Source of the DNA: Methanococcoides methylutens
GTDB lineage: Archaea; Halobacteriota; Methanosarcinia; Methanosarcinales; Methanosarcinaceae
DNA length: 64,000 nt
Assembly: GCF_000765475.1 (NCBI RefSeq)
Contig: NZ_JRHO01000014.1
Span: 93,574 to 157,573, forward strand
Reading direction: 5' to 3'
The notes under the pieces were generated by a model that saw only the letters and a program-made list of their open reading frames with translations, had not been told where the DNA came from and did not search any database. The position numbers were made by a program, and so were the translations under genes. How positions within the stretch are numbered: the first letter of the stretch is position 1; each line of letters begins with the position of its first letter. Shown in pieces: positions 38,744-47,608 of this stretch.

Positions 38744-39193
38744 CGGATTTTGGGTCCTGTAATATTAGATTGAATTTTTAGTTCAAATCGTCTTTTATTC
38801 ATTTAATAAAAATTCATAATAACTGTTCTCAAAGAAGTAAATCACATTCATCATATAAATAAATTTCAAAGTATTATTTAATAGTTAATTAATTCAAGGG
38901 GGCGCTTCATCGTTCTCGGTGACTAATTATATATCCCCACATGCTACAGAACTAAAATTACAAATAGGATTTATTATATGCCATACTAAAATTTTTCGAT
39001 TTAAGAGGGCTTGCCCATAAAGTCCCCTACTTTGTGGGCAACTACCTTACTTTATAGTCAAATAGCCCACTTTATGGTTAAATCGCATGCCAGTAATCCA
39101 TTTCCGACTATTTGTGTAGCCAAAATTATATTGTTAATTTTAAAATGTGGGATGTTATAATCTCATTAATACTGCTGCAACTCAAAAAGGGAA
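38744..39193. other. Intergenic region upstream of the formate dehydrogenase genes
   Basis: 450 bases with no gene that I can support. It holds the presumed promoter of the formate dehydrogenase operon. At about 39024-39085 there are three degenerate copies of a roughly 21-base unit (CCCTACTTTGTGGGCAACTA, CCTTACTTTATAGTCAAATAG-like, CCCACTTTATGGTTAAATCG), origin unknown. Confidence 0.5.
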
Positions 39194-39868
39194 TTAAATG
39201 TTTAAAATAAATGAATATTTTGGCTTTGTAGAAATCCTTATCCACACAAAAAACACAGTCTTGACATACCTGTCAAGATTGTGTAATATCACTTTGAATT
39301 TGACTTCCTTTACCTGATTTCTATACTTCCTTGCTCTCAAATTTTCCCCATATTTTCTTTTCAAAACAGAAAACATCGTTTCACTCAAATTCCGCAGAGA
39401 ATATATTTCCTCATCAAATTCATGCAGCATTTTCTTTCGAGATCTCCCCTTAATCCTTTTTCTTTCACGTTGTCGAAGTTGAACAATGGCTATCGATCAG
39501 AGTTTTTCTCGTGTTAATTCGTGAATATATTCAGAATCATAGGATTTGTCCATCACATAATATCTTGATCTTCTGTTGCGATGACATTGCTAAAGCAATG
39601 TCTTTGCATGTTTTGCATCATGAACAGGTTTACCTGATATTTTGTACCCAGTTATGACAAATTTCCGCACATCAACTGAAATACTGGTCTTGACATAATT
39701 TCGTCTCCATTTTTTGATTCTCCAGGAATAATAATTGCTACAATAACCACTTGTAAACCCCGTTGAATCAATCCCAGTGACTTCAATTGATTCGCCATTC
39801 TTGTAAAATAGATCTAATGTTCTCTTAAAGATACGATCAAGAAATGCAGAATAGATTCGAGTAATCAA
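39194..39868 (-). pseudogene. Decayed IS transposase (IS5/IS4-like DDE)
   Basis: One reading frame with two in-frame stops, TAG at 39590-39592 and TGA at 39497-39499. Before them: EVTGIDSTGFTSGYCSNYYS and KKWRRNYVKTSISVD, the region around the first catalytic Asp. Between them: SRYYVMDKSYDSEY with the second Asp. After them: [21 protein letters not shown] with the catalytic Glu. The N-terminal part is missing; the remnant abuts the 3' end of the ABC ATPase gene. The frame runs into the terminal repeat at 39232. Inactive by sequence. Confidence 0.85.
39232..39244. repeat. Insertion-sequence terminal repeat
   Basis: GGCTTTGTAGAAA, identical to 47295-47307 and close to 7885-7896. It marks the right end of the transposase remnant. 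Confidence 0.6.
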
Positions 39869-40653
39869 CTACTTACACCCACATCAAGCTGCTTTAGAGG
39901 CATAACATATGGAGTTTCAGCATGATTATAGACATGTGCTTCAACTCCATAGACCTTTGCTATGTTTTCAGTTGTAAGTACCTGAGAAGGTTTCCCGGCA
40001 GAAACTACCTTACCATCTTTCATCATCAAGATCTGATCTGAGTACCTTGAAGCCAGATTGAGGTCGTGTACAGCCATTAAAGCTGTGACTTTTTTTTCAC
40101 TAACAAGCCTTTGCACACTCTCCATAACATCCAGCTGGTGCCATATATCCAGATTACTGGTGGGTTCATCAAGTAAAATGACACCTGTGTCCTGTGCCAG
40201 TGCCCTTGCAATGAGGATCTTTTGTTGCTGCCCTCCGCTCAGTTCATCGAAACTACATAATGCAAGGTCCTCAATACCCATCTCCTCAAGCACCTGCCAG
40301 ACCTTTTCTTTATCGATTTCATTGTTGAACCAGCCAATATGAGGCCTTCTTCCCATCAGAACGGTCTCAAAAACCGTCGTGGGAAAGATCCTGTTGGAAC
40401 TCTGAGGAACATAAGCAAGATTCCTTGCAACCTCCATGCGCTTCATGTGCTTTAAATTACATTCGTCAATATGTATATCACCTGAATTAGGCATTAAGAT
40501 CTTGTTGATACACTTAAGCATGGTCGATTTTCCAGCGCCGTTAGGACCCACAATGCTCACAAAACTTGACCGATAGATATCAACAGATACATCTTCCAGT
40601 ATTGGTGTACTGCCATAGCCAAAGCACATATCCCTTATCTTTATTTTCACCAT
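39865..40653 (-). CDS. ABC importer ATP-binding protein, iron/cobalamin (FecE/BtuD) type
   Basis: 262 residues from the ATG at 40653; GGAG lies about ten bases upstream inside the permease tail. Walker A GPNGAGKST, Q-loop YVPQSSN, signature LSGGQQQK, Walker B VILLDEPTSNLD and the switch histidine in AVHDLN. HmuV/FecE/BtuD-type ATPase. One base separates the permease stop from this start. Its stop codon touches the transposase remnant, so the operon's end was shaped by the insertion. Confidence 0.92.
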   Translation of the reverse strand: MVKIKIRDMCFGYGSTPILEDVSVDIYRSSFVSIVGPNGAGKSTMLKCINKILMPNSGDIHIDECNLKHMKRMEVARNLAYVPQSSNRIFPTTVFETVLMGRRPHIGWFNNEIDKEKVWQVLEEMGIEDLALCSFDELSGGQQQKILIARALAQDTGVILLDEPTSNLDIWHQLDVMESVQRLVSEKKVTALMAVHDLNLASRYSDQILMMKDGKVVSAGKPSQVLTTENIAKVYGVEAHVYNHAETPYVMPLKQLDVGVSS

Positions 40654-40654
40654 A

Positions 40655-41776
40655 TTACCAGAACTCCTTCTTTTTCTTTTTAAGTATAAGATACATGAAA
40701 AAAGGTACTCCAAGCAGAGAGGTCATAATTCCCGTCGGTATCATTGTAGGTCTCAGTATGTTCAGGCCAGTAGCATCTGCTGATATCAATATGAGAGCTC
40801 CGAGTAATCCAGAGGCCGGGAACAGGTATTTGTGATCCGAACCTACGACCATACGTGCCATATGGGGTGCAACAAGTCCTATAAAGGCGATCGTTCCTGT
40901 AAAACAAACAACTGTCGCTATCAGAAGGCTTGCAAGAAGCATACTGAACATTCTTACCCTATTTGCATCGATACCGAGGCTTTTGGCATTTTCATCACCT
41001 ATTGCCATTATGTTGAGATCATTCACCTTCAGGTAAAGCAAAGGAGTACAGAAGACAAATACACCAAGCAGAAGTGCGAAATTGCTCCATGAAAAAGCAG
41101 AAAGGTCACCCATACCCCAGCTAACCATTATTCTCAACTGTTCATCCGTGGCAAAATATCGAAACAGGTCACTGAGAGATCCGAACAAATAATTTATCGC
41201 AATGCCTGCAAGAATCAGGGTTTCGGAAGTTGCACCTTTAAAACTTGCAAGAGCAATTATGAACAGTGCACATAACATTGAAAAAAGGAAGGCATTTCCC
41301 ACCAGAAGGTATGGACCTCCCATAACACCTACACCCATTACAGCTGCTACAGCCACACCAAAATTCGCTCCGGAAGAAATACCCAGAGTGAAAGGACTTG
41401 CCAGCGGATTTTTAAGAACTGCCTGCATTACACACCCACATATCCCCAACCCGAAGCCTGCCATTATACCAGCAACAATGCGTGGAAGACGAATATTCCA
41501 TACGATCTGTGAAGGTAGTCCTTCACTGGCAAAATAGCTAGGGAATAAACTGGAAAGTAATATTTTATAGACCTCCGACACTGAGATCTCAAGTGGGCCA
41601 ATTGTAACTATAAAAGCTGAAAGGAAGGTTACCAGACCTAACATGCAAACGAGGAAAAAGAGTTTTTTCCCCACATAACGTTGGTAACCTTCCCTTGCCC
41701 GAGAATTCTTCTCATACCCGGAAATTTTAATATTTTCCGATTTGGCATTATGTTGTTTTTTAAAAGGATTTTGCAT
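40655..41776 (-). CDS. FecCD/BtuC-family ABC permease
   Basis: 373 residues from the ATG at 41776 (an upstream start at 41830 is also open). About ten transmembrane helices, with the FecCD signatures RLPRIVAGIMAGFGLGICGC and GTIAFIGLVAPHMARMVVGSDH (latter over about residues 295-316). Type II importer permease for iron-siderophore, haem or corrinoid complexes. Forms one unit with the adjacent ATPase and binding-protein genes. Confidence 0.92.
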   Translation of the reverse strand: MQNPFKKQHNAKSENIKISGYEKNSRAREGYQRYVGKKLFFLVCMLGLVTFLSAFIVTIGPLEISVSEVYKILLSSLFPSYFASEGLPSQIVWNIRLPRIVAGIMAGFGLGICGCVMQAVLKNPLASPFTLGISSGANFGVAVAAVMGVGVMGGPYLLVGNAFLFSMLCALFIIALASFKGATSETLILAGIAINYLFGSLSDLFRYFATDEQLRIMVSWGMGDLSAFSWSNFALLLGVFVFCTPLLYLKVNDLNIMAIGDENAKSLGIDANRVRMFSMLLASLLIATVVCFTGTIAFIGLVAPHMARMVVGSDHKYLFPASGLLGALILISADATGLNILRPTMIPTGIMTSLLGVPFFMYLILKKKKKEFW

Positions 41777-41875
41777 ATTTTCACCATCAAAGATAAAAGA
41801 GGATATGATCCCGGAAACTTCAAATATCACCGATTCATATCCTCCACAATCCTATATTCCAGTAAACAAACTGGA

Positions 41876-43156
41876 TCAATTGACCTCTTTCAGGAAAGGC
41901 TGGTATTCTGCCATTTCGGTATAAACACCATCAATTCCCAGGATTTGCCTATATACCTCATTTCCTTCTGCTTCCAGGTCAAGGTCCCTGAACTCTTCCG
42001 GATGCAGGCATTTTGCCATGTACATCATATTCAAAAGGCTCCTGTCCAGAGGCCTGCCTCTGCAGTATGGATAGATACAGGAATACACATTATTGTTACT
42101 TACAGCAGGGATCTCTGAAAGTTCGGCGGTCTCCATTACAAAATCAACACCGTTTGGTTCACCCAATGCTGAAGTGGAGGACCATGAGACAAATATGTAA
42201 TCAGGCTCCCATGCAACAATCTGTTCCGGTGGGACATTGACGTTCTCGCCAGTACAATCTCTTGCAACGTTTGTACCACCTGCTATGTCCAATGGCTCAT
42301 AGACCGCTTCTGTGCGGGTGAAATCCCTCCCTTCAACAGAATCATAGAAACCTTTCTTGGCACCCCTTGGTGCAAAATAGACCGTTGGTTTCTCACTATC
42401 TTCGAGCTGTGAGGTCACAGATTCGATCATATCAACCTTTGAACGCACATAAGCCTCCAGTCCAACGGCCTTCTCCTGCCTATCCAGAACATTGCCCATC
42501 AAACTGATGTGCTCATAACTTTCAGCAAAAGTAAAACCTGCACCTGCATCAACACAAGGACAACCGACCTTCTCTTCGATCAGGTCTCCCCTGTTGTACC
42601 AGGTTGCATCGAAAACGACATCTGGCTTAAGTATCGCCATGGTTTCATAATCGATCTCTTTACGGGTATTTGTTTCCGGAAGATCATCGAGCTGGCCTCC
42701 ACCATATATCTGGAGGGATTCCCACGCATTCTTAGCTATTTTCTCATCGTTTCCATCTCTTGGCAGGATGCATCCGGAACATGTACACTCATCAGTAGAA
42801 ACCATTTTGTCAAGATTACCAAGAGCGATTACCATCCTGGAATTGTCAGGATTGGTTGTGATAATTCTCTCTACGGGCCTGTAGAAAGTCACTTCCCTGT
42901 CATGACTATCAGTTACTGACTTTGGACTGCCATTCCAGAAGGTAAGTATGTATGAAGCATCACCTACATCATCAAGTGAATATGAGCTGTCATCGAGCAT
43001 GTAATCACATACAGCACCTGAAACCTCATCTTCAATAAGTATACCATCGCCGTTGTCACATGGAAGATTTGATGGCAATGCCGCTGCGTTCATGACAGAA
43101 ACAATCAAGCATGTAACCATTAATATTCCAGCTAAAAGCTTTGATCTGGACATCAT
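41876..43156 (-). CDS. Substrate-binding protein of iron/corrinoid ABC importer, with N-terminal Ca-loop motif
   Basis: 426 residues. Signal peptide (about 1-27), then an EF-hand/dockerin-like loop DNGDGILIEDE (about 34-44), then a TroA/BtuF-like two-lobe fold: RIITTNPDNSRMVIALG, LKPDVVFDATW, WEPDYIFVSW. Two cysteine-rich insertions (CTCSGC near 124, GCPC near 198) are uncommon in this family. ATG overlaps the previous gene's TGA (ATGA). Presumed extracellular, anchored weakly by the signal region. Ligand could be corrinoid, haem or a metal chelate. Confidence 0.85.
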   Translation of the reverse strand: MMSRSKLLAGILMVTCLIVSVMNAAALPSNLPCDNGDGILIEDEVSGAVCDYMLDDSSYSLDDVGDASYILTFWNGSPKSVTDSHDREVTFYRPVERIITTNPDNSRMVIALGNLDKMVSTDECTCSGCILPRDGNDEKIAKNAWESLQIYGGGQLDDLPETNTRKEIDYETMAILKPDVVFDATWYNRGDLIEEKVGCPCVDAGAGFTFAESYEHISLMGNVLDRQEKAVGLEAYVRSKVDMIESVTSQLEDSEKPTVYFAPRGAKKGFYDSVEGRDFTRTEAVYEPLDIAGGTNVARDCTGENVNVPPEQIVAWEPDYIFVSWSSTSALGEPNGVDFVMETAELSEIPAVSNNNVYSCIYPYCRGRPLDRSLLNMMYMAKCLHPEEFRDLDLEAEGNEVYRQILGIDGVYTEMAEYQPFLKEVN

Positions 43157-43767
43157 TCCTTATCACCTCTGGAATTAGATCTCCTGAAAACAAGCAAGCA
43201 ACCAATGATCGCCATTGAGGCTAAACATAAGCCAAACCCCGGTGCCTTTGAAGTCGAAGCATACTCAGGCCCTTCTGAAACAGATGTGTCAACGGCAGAA
43301 GCAGAGATAGTAACAGGATCTGCGTTCGGATCTGTTACCGGGATCCACCTCTCCTTGCCTTCATTGAGGTCCTGGGTCTGGAAAAGCATATCAACCCAAT
43401 ATCCTTCAAATGCATTTTCTTCATTTCCGGAAGGGATTACTTTGTATGTGACCTCATTTTCACCGCTCACAGAAAAAGCGATCTTGCCAGCATCTCTGTC
43501 AACCTTGAAATACTTTGCATCCGAAACCTCTGAGTCATCTTCAGGAAAAGAAAAACCTTCAGGTATGTTCTCCACAATACCAACCATAAAAGGAGTTTCT
43601 CCTGTAATTTCCAGTGTAATTTCAACGCTTTCCCGGGGATTGAAACCGGAAGGAACATTGCGTGTGACCTCCAAAATATCTCCATCCGCAGCAAGAGCTA
43701 CTGGTGAAAACACAGACCCTGCAATTATAAGCAGAGCTAAGTAGATAATAGATCCATTTACTTTCAT
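43153..43767 (-). CDS. PGF-CTERM surface protein
   Basis: 204 residues. Signal peptide (1-27); a compact beta-rich domain with NVPSGFNPRESVEITLEITG (residues about 37-56); a serine/threonine linker; C-terminal APGFGLCLASMAIIGCLLVFRR, the PGF-CTERM signal cut and lipid-modified by archaeosortase A. So it is a lipid-anchored surface protein. Coupled by ATGA overlap to the binding-protein gene, so it probably assists ligand capture. Confidence 0.85.
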   Translation of the reverse strand: MKVNGSIIYLALLIIAGSVFSPVALAADGDILEVTRNVPSGFNPRESVEITLEITGETPFMVGIVENIPEGFSFPEDDSEVSDAKYFKVDRDAGKIAFSVSGENEVTYKVIPSGNEENAFEGYWVDMLFQTQDLNEGKERWIPVTDPNADPVTISASAVDTSVSEGPEYASTSKAPGFGLCLASMAIIGCLLVFRRSNSRGDKE

Positions 43768-43817
43768 TGGAATCCTCCAAAATTTATAAAGAAATTTGAG
43801 ACTTCATTTTCAAACTC

Positions 43818-44582
43818 TTATTTCGACTTAAGTCCTACTAAAAAATCAGCTATCAGATCAACTTCCGGAACTGAGGCCTGGAATTCATCTCCAAGAAGAC
43901 CGGCCTTAAAGACGGACTCATGAATAGGAACAGTAGAGATCACCCGATCATCAGGGATGCCACAACATAATATCTCCTTGCCTGCACCCTCAGCCCTGTT
44001 CAGGATATAGTAAAGCTGTTTTCCGGCATTGTCTGCAAGCTCACTGATCTTTTCAGAAAGACGTATGGATTCATAGGAAGGATCTACCACCATGAAAAGA
44101 ATGTCACAGCCTTCTTCCACACCCCGGCCAAAGTGTTCTATCCCTGCCTCTGTGTCAACGAGAACAAAATCATCCTTACCGATGTCTATGTTCTGTATCA
44201 ACTGTTTTGCAAGAGCACCCATGGGGCATGCACAGCCCTCCCCGAATTCATGGATTTTCCCAACTGCCATCAAAGAAAGATTTCCTTTTCTGCTGACATA
44301 TGCTTCCGGGATGGTCGGAATCTCCCATTTATGATCGAAAAGGGTGAGTTTCTCACCCTTTGGAAAAGCTTCCATCATCTTTTCGACAAGGTTCTTCTTT
44401 CCTCCCAGGAAGTTCAGGAGGTCATCCGGCAATTCCAGACCCATTTGCCTGTGCAGGCCGAAATTGGATTCATCGTTATCTATGACGAGGACATTACAGC
44501 CCCTATCAGAAAGGGACCTGGCGATCAAAGCCGTAAGTGTACTTTTGCCACTACCACCTTTTCCACAGAGCAATGCTTTCAA
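43818..44582 (-). CDS. CooC-like P-loop ATPase (MinD/ParA family)
   Basis: 254 residues from the TTG at 44582, which overlaps the methyltransferase stop (TTGA) and follows AGGAAGTG by six bases; the longer open frame to 44633 adds residues not typical of the family. Deviant Walker A GKGGSGKST (about 7-15), and C117-A-C119 in GEGCACPMG, the CxC metal-binding motif of CooC, the nickel-insertion ATPase of CO dehydrogenase. VDTEAGIEHFGRG is the Walker B region. Here the client may be a metal or tetrapyrrole linked to the adjacent importer (inference). Confidence 0.85.
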   Translation of the reverse strand: MKALLCGKGGSGKSTLTALIARSLSDRGCNVLVIDNDESNFGLHRQMGLELPDDLLNFLGGKKNLVEKMMEAFPKGEKLTLFDHKWEIPTIPEAYVSRKGNLSLMAVGKIHEFGEGCACPMGALAKQLIQNIDIGKDDFVLVDTEAGIEHFGRGVEEGCDILFMVVDPSYESIRLSEKISELADNAGKQLYYILNRAEGAGKEILCCGIPDDRVISTVPIHESVFKAGLLGDEFQASVPEVDLIADFLVGLKSK

Positions 44583-45430
44583 TCCATCACTTCCTGTTCC
44601 CACCAGATCTTTACCCTGGTAGAATGACCACAATCTACAAACTGTCCGTCCTGCGGCTCCAGTGTTTCTTCAAGATAGTTCCTGAGAACCATTTCCTGTT
44701 GTTCTGTATCAATCGTATAGCGGGACCTGAAATAATCGAGCGCCTCATCAATTGAACAAAATGAATTAGTGTATTCAATTGGAAATACGTGCATATCCGG
44801 ATAGATACCCATACTATAGAGCAGATTGTAAAGGACATCGCACTTCGGACCGGGAGTGTATTCCTTTCCATACATGGCAGGCCACAGATTTGTTGAATGT
44901 TCTTCCCATGGCGTTTCTCCTGCAAACCAGTAAAGGCATATATGTCCTGAAGAAGCCATTTGCATCTTTTCTATAGCACTTCTAATATCAGGCATCCCAA
45001 GTGAGAAAGAAGCGATCACAACATCATAGGGACCTTCGAGATCTTCTTTGACATTAAGATCTTCCCACCTTTTGTTGACACAGCCGATATTACTTATTCC
45101 AAAGTTGCTTATGTTCTCCTGTAGAAGTTCCATCATGCCTTTCCCGGGCTCGACAGCAGTCACATGAGCAACTCTCTCTGAAAGAGGAATGGCAAGACTG
45201 CCGGGGCCGGCACCAATGTCCAGCACACGAGAGTCTTCTTTAAGGGGAAGTTCGTTCAATGTCTTTTCAATCCTCCTCTTATTTTCCTGGGACCTTTTCC
45301 AGAAGCGTTCTGCGTTCTCCCTGCTGTCCCAGAGAGTTGCACAGTTTCCACGGTCCTGATGGTCAGCTCTCCGATTGGCCTGCATCATTTCTGTCCAGGC
45401 CATATTCCAATCAACATGAATATTTTTCAT
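44579..45430 (-). CDS. Class I SAM-dependent methyltransferase
   Basis: 283 residues from the ATG at 45430. SAM motif I VLDIGAGPGSLAIPL, acidic residue after strand 2 (TAVEPGKGM), and motif IV YDVVIASFSLGM are visible. The N-terminal RADHQDRGNCATLWDS segment is characteristic of a subgroup often seen beside ABC importers for metal complexes. Substrate unknown. Overlaps the CooC-like gene, so both are made together. Confidence 0.83.
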   Translation of the reverse strand: MKNIHVDWNMAWTEMMQANRRADHQDRGNCATLWDSRENAERFWKRSQENKRRIEKTLNELPLKEDSRVLDIGAGPGSLAIPLSERVAHVTAVEPGKGMMELLQENISNFGISNIGCVNKRWEDLNVKEDLEGPYDVVIASFSLGMPDIRSAIEKMQMASSGHICLYWFAGETPWEEHSTNLWPAMYGKEYTPGPKCDVLYNLLYSMGIYPDMHVFPIEYTNSFCSIDEALDYFRSRYTIDTEQQEMVLRNYLEETLEPQDGQFVDCGHSTRVKIWWEQEVMD

Positions 45431-45467
45431 AATACTACACCACATGTTTTTGAATTGATAACGAGAT

Positions 45468-46706
45468 TTAGTGCACCCTTCGCTTCAAAATAAAAAGAGC
45501 TGATACAAGACCTGCCATTGCAGTGATCGACAAAAAGCCAGGCAGACTTTCACTGGTCTGTACCTGCTCTTCAGGTCCGTACACTACATTGTTTGCATCT
45601 GCAGAAGATGAATCGTTCAGCTCATCATTCATACCAGCAGGGTTGGCCTCTGAAGTGGTTTCATCAACCGTTTCAGACTCACTTTCAGTTGAAGAAGGAA
45701 CTTCAACAACCTTTTCAGTTTCGATCGTAGTTTCAAATACTACATTCATTGCAGGATAGAGCAGGAATCCACCATCTGTACCCATACCTGCTTTTGAGGT
45801 CTTGAGATACCAGTCATCAGTAAAGTATACACTATCATCCATTTCCAGGTGGATCACAGCATCGTTGGACATATTGATACAGTTCTCTGAAACTTCCCTG
45901 CACTTAAGAAGGCCGAATTTGTCACCCTCTTCAATGGAAATTATGTTATCCTTATCCATTAGCCAGGTATATTTGATTATAGCAAAGGATTCAGAAGTGC
46001 CTTTAAAAGTATTCTCAAGATATGTAGCGAAGTAAACCACATCTTCCATTCCTGCGATATTCTCCTTCACAATAAAAGCCCGGTCATCATCGGTTCCATC
46101 CATATCAAGTATGTCTGAATCAAGTTCGTTCCCGTCCTTATAGAGAATTACAAAAGCTTTACCTGCATCTGCATCCAGCTGATCTACTTTCAGGCTGTAA
46201 CCTTTGCCCAGCTCCCAGGATTCGCCTTCCTTGAGTTGCTTCTCTGCGCCTCCACCCTGTTCTGTGACCAGCGTTGTCATCTTACTTGCATCATCATTAA
46301 CAGCGATGTATCTTTTACCGAACAGAGGTATAACAGAATATGTAGAGAGAGCAGTAGCATCTGTTTTTGCACTCAGTTTGAATTTCTTACTGTATGTCTG
46401 AGTGCTATAGATAAGCTCTTTTTTATCAATGACATTGTTAGCAGGTGCTGCACCAATAGCAGAGTTCTCAGAATCAACGTTCCCATAGTAAACTGATTCC
46501 GTATTGGAACCGGCATCATTCAATGCAAAATGTAGAGCACCCCAGTTAGATCCGTCCCAGGTTATAGAAGATACATTCCCACTGTCAAGGATCTCTCCAC
46601 GTACTGTTACCGAGTCTGCAGAGCAGACACCCACAGTAAGAACAATTGATATGAACAGCAACATTGCAATATTTGCTTTTTTAGCCAGTTTGATCTTAAT
46701 AGCCAT
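45468..46706 (-). CDS. S-layer-related (Methanosarcina type) surface protein, PGF-anchored
   Basis: 412 residues (a GTG at 46727 would add seven). Signal peptide (about 10-32), one Methanosarcina S-layer-type domain (about 35-300: RGEILDSG, NWGALHFALND, WELGKGYSLKVDQLDADAGK), a long S/T/E-rich stalk, and C-terminal LPGFLSITAMAGLVSALF plus KRR, a PGF-type membrane anchor. Major S-layer proteins carry two such domains; this has one. GGAGG lies immediately before the ATG, closer than usual, which leaves the start open. First gene of the importer operon. Confidence 0.82.
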   Translation of the reverse strand: MAIKIKLAKKANIAMLLFISIVLTVGVCSADSVTVRGEILDSGNVSSITWDGSNWGALHFALNDAGSNTESVYYGNVDSENSAIGAAPANNVIDKKELIYSTQTYSKKFKLSAKTDATALSTYSVIPLFGKRYIAVNDDASKMTTLVTEQGGGAEKQLKEGESWELGKGYSLKVDQLDADAGKAFVILYKDGNELDSDILDMDGTDDDRAFIVKENIAGMEDVVYFATYLENTFKGTSESFAIIKYTWLMDKDNIISIEEGDKFGLLKCREVSENCINMSNDAVIHLEMDDSVYFTDDWYLKTSKAGMGTDGGFLLYPAMNVVFETTIETEKVVEVPSSTESESETVDETTSEANPAGMNDELNDSSSADANNVVYGPEEQVQTSESLPGFLSITAMAGLVSALFILKRRVH

Positions 46707-47146
46707 TCCTCCTTTTTTAATAAACACACAAATGCTAAGAGCATGAGTAACATCTTTTTAACTATTCATCGCGTTTGGTGTTACTTATTTGCTAAAATGT
46801 CATACTAAATGAGTATTATATATAACTTTGTATTAACGCTGTGACGCTGGAAATTTGTAGAAGGGGTATCAGGCAGCAAATGAAAATAAATTAAAACAGA
46901 AAAAGAATATGAAATTATTTACAGATCAGTATGAATTTGCTCCGCATCCCCAATAGATAAAATCGATTTGTAAAGAGAAACTAATACTCTATCTAATAGA
47001 GATTATCAAATTCGCTTTTCGATTTAAAAGCGAAACTCTTTTTTCAAGATACCCATATCCCCGACTTACTGTTCAAGGGTAAGATTTGAACCCAGAGTGT
47101 ACTATGATAAAAATAATAACAAAAACAGCTTAAAAATGTGTATGTA

Positions 47147-47160
47147 AAGCCGTCGGGGGA
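47147..47160. repeat. Duplicated tRNA-Thr 3' end (candidate att site)
   Basis: AAGCCGTCGGGGGA repeats the 3' end of the tRNA-Thr gene (58126-58140) in the same orientation. Flanking bases also match loosely (GTAAGnTTTGAAC at 47079 and 58063). This is what integration into a tRNA 3' end leaves behind. Confidence 0.5.
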
Positions 47161-47294
47161 GCAATTCCTCAGGTCCAAGCCATACATTAATCTGTCTTAT
47201 TAGGAACATTTGATTTGATATTTCATAGTTAGTACAGATGATAATATAAAGATTTTTGGCCAACAAAATTAGTGCAATAGATTAATGAAAATTT

Positions 47295-47307
47295 GGCTTT
47301 GTAGAAA
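47295..47307. repeat. Insertion-sequence terminal repeat, solitary
   Basis: GGCTTTGTAGAAA, identical to 39232-39244, without a transposase nearby. Confidence 0.5.
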
Positions 47308-47608
47308 GCCTCGAGCGGACTATTGACCTCGTGTTGAGAGTACCTTGCCACTGACTTGTAAGGAACATTTTAAATTACAATTTAACTTTTGTATAACTAT
47401 CATTAAAAGGTTTTGTTAAGGGTTATTAGACAGAAGAATATAAATGGTTGTGTATTGGTGCCGCATTCCCATCTGGCTCTTGATGACATTCCTTGTAAAC
47501 ATGATTATGATTTTGACTAAACTTATGAATAATCTATTTAAGATAATAATATACAGTCTTGAAAGGTGTGTTAAAATTTTTTGGGTAGAGGAATTCTGCA
47601 GAGCGAAA

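Larger units (their letters stand above)
46707..47608. other. Long intergenic region with integration and IS remnants
   Basis: About 900 bases without a supportable gene. It contains the promoter of the importer operon, a tRNA-Thr 3' fragment at 47147-47160, an IS end at 47295-47307, and at 46857-46889 a segment matching 23 of 33 bases with 49571-49603. Small open frames on both strands near 47416-47689 overlap the kinase end and lack ribosome sites. Confidence 0.6.

Noticed and set aside
39590-39592. A second in-frame TAG, in the transposase remnant, as a pyrrolysine codon
   Set aside because: The same frame also has a TGA and lacks its N-terminus, so the gene is dead regardless of UAG decoding.
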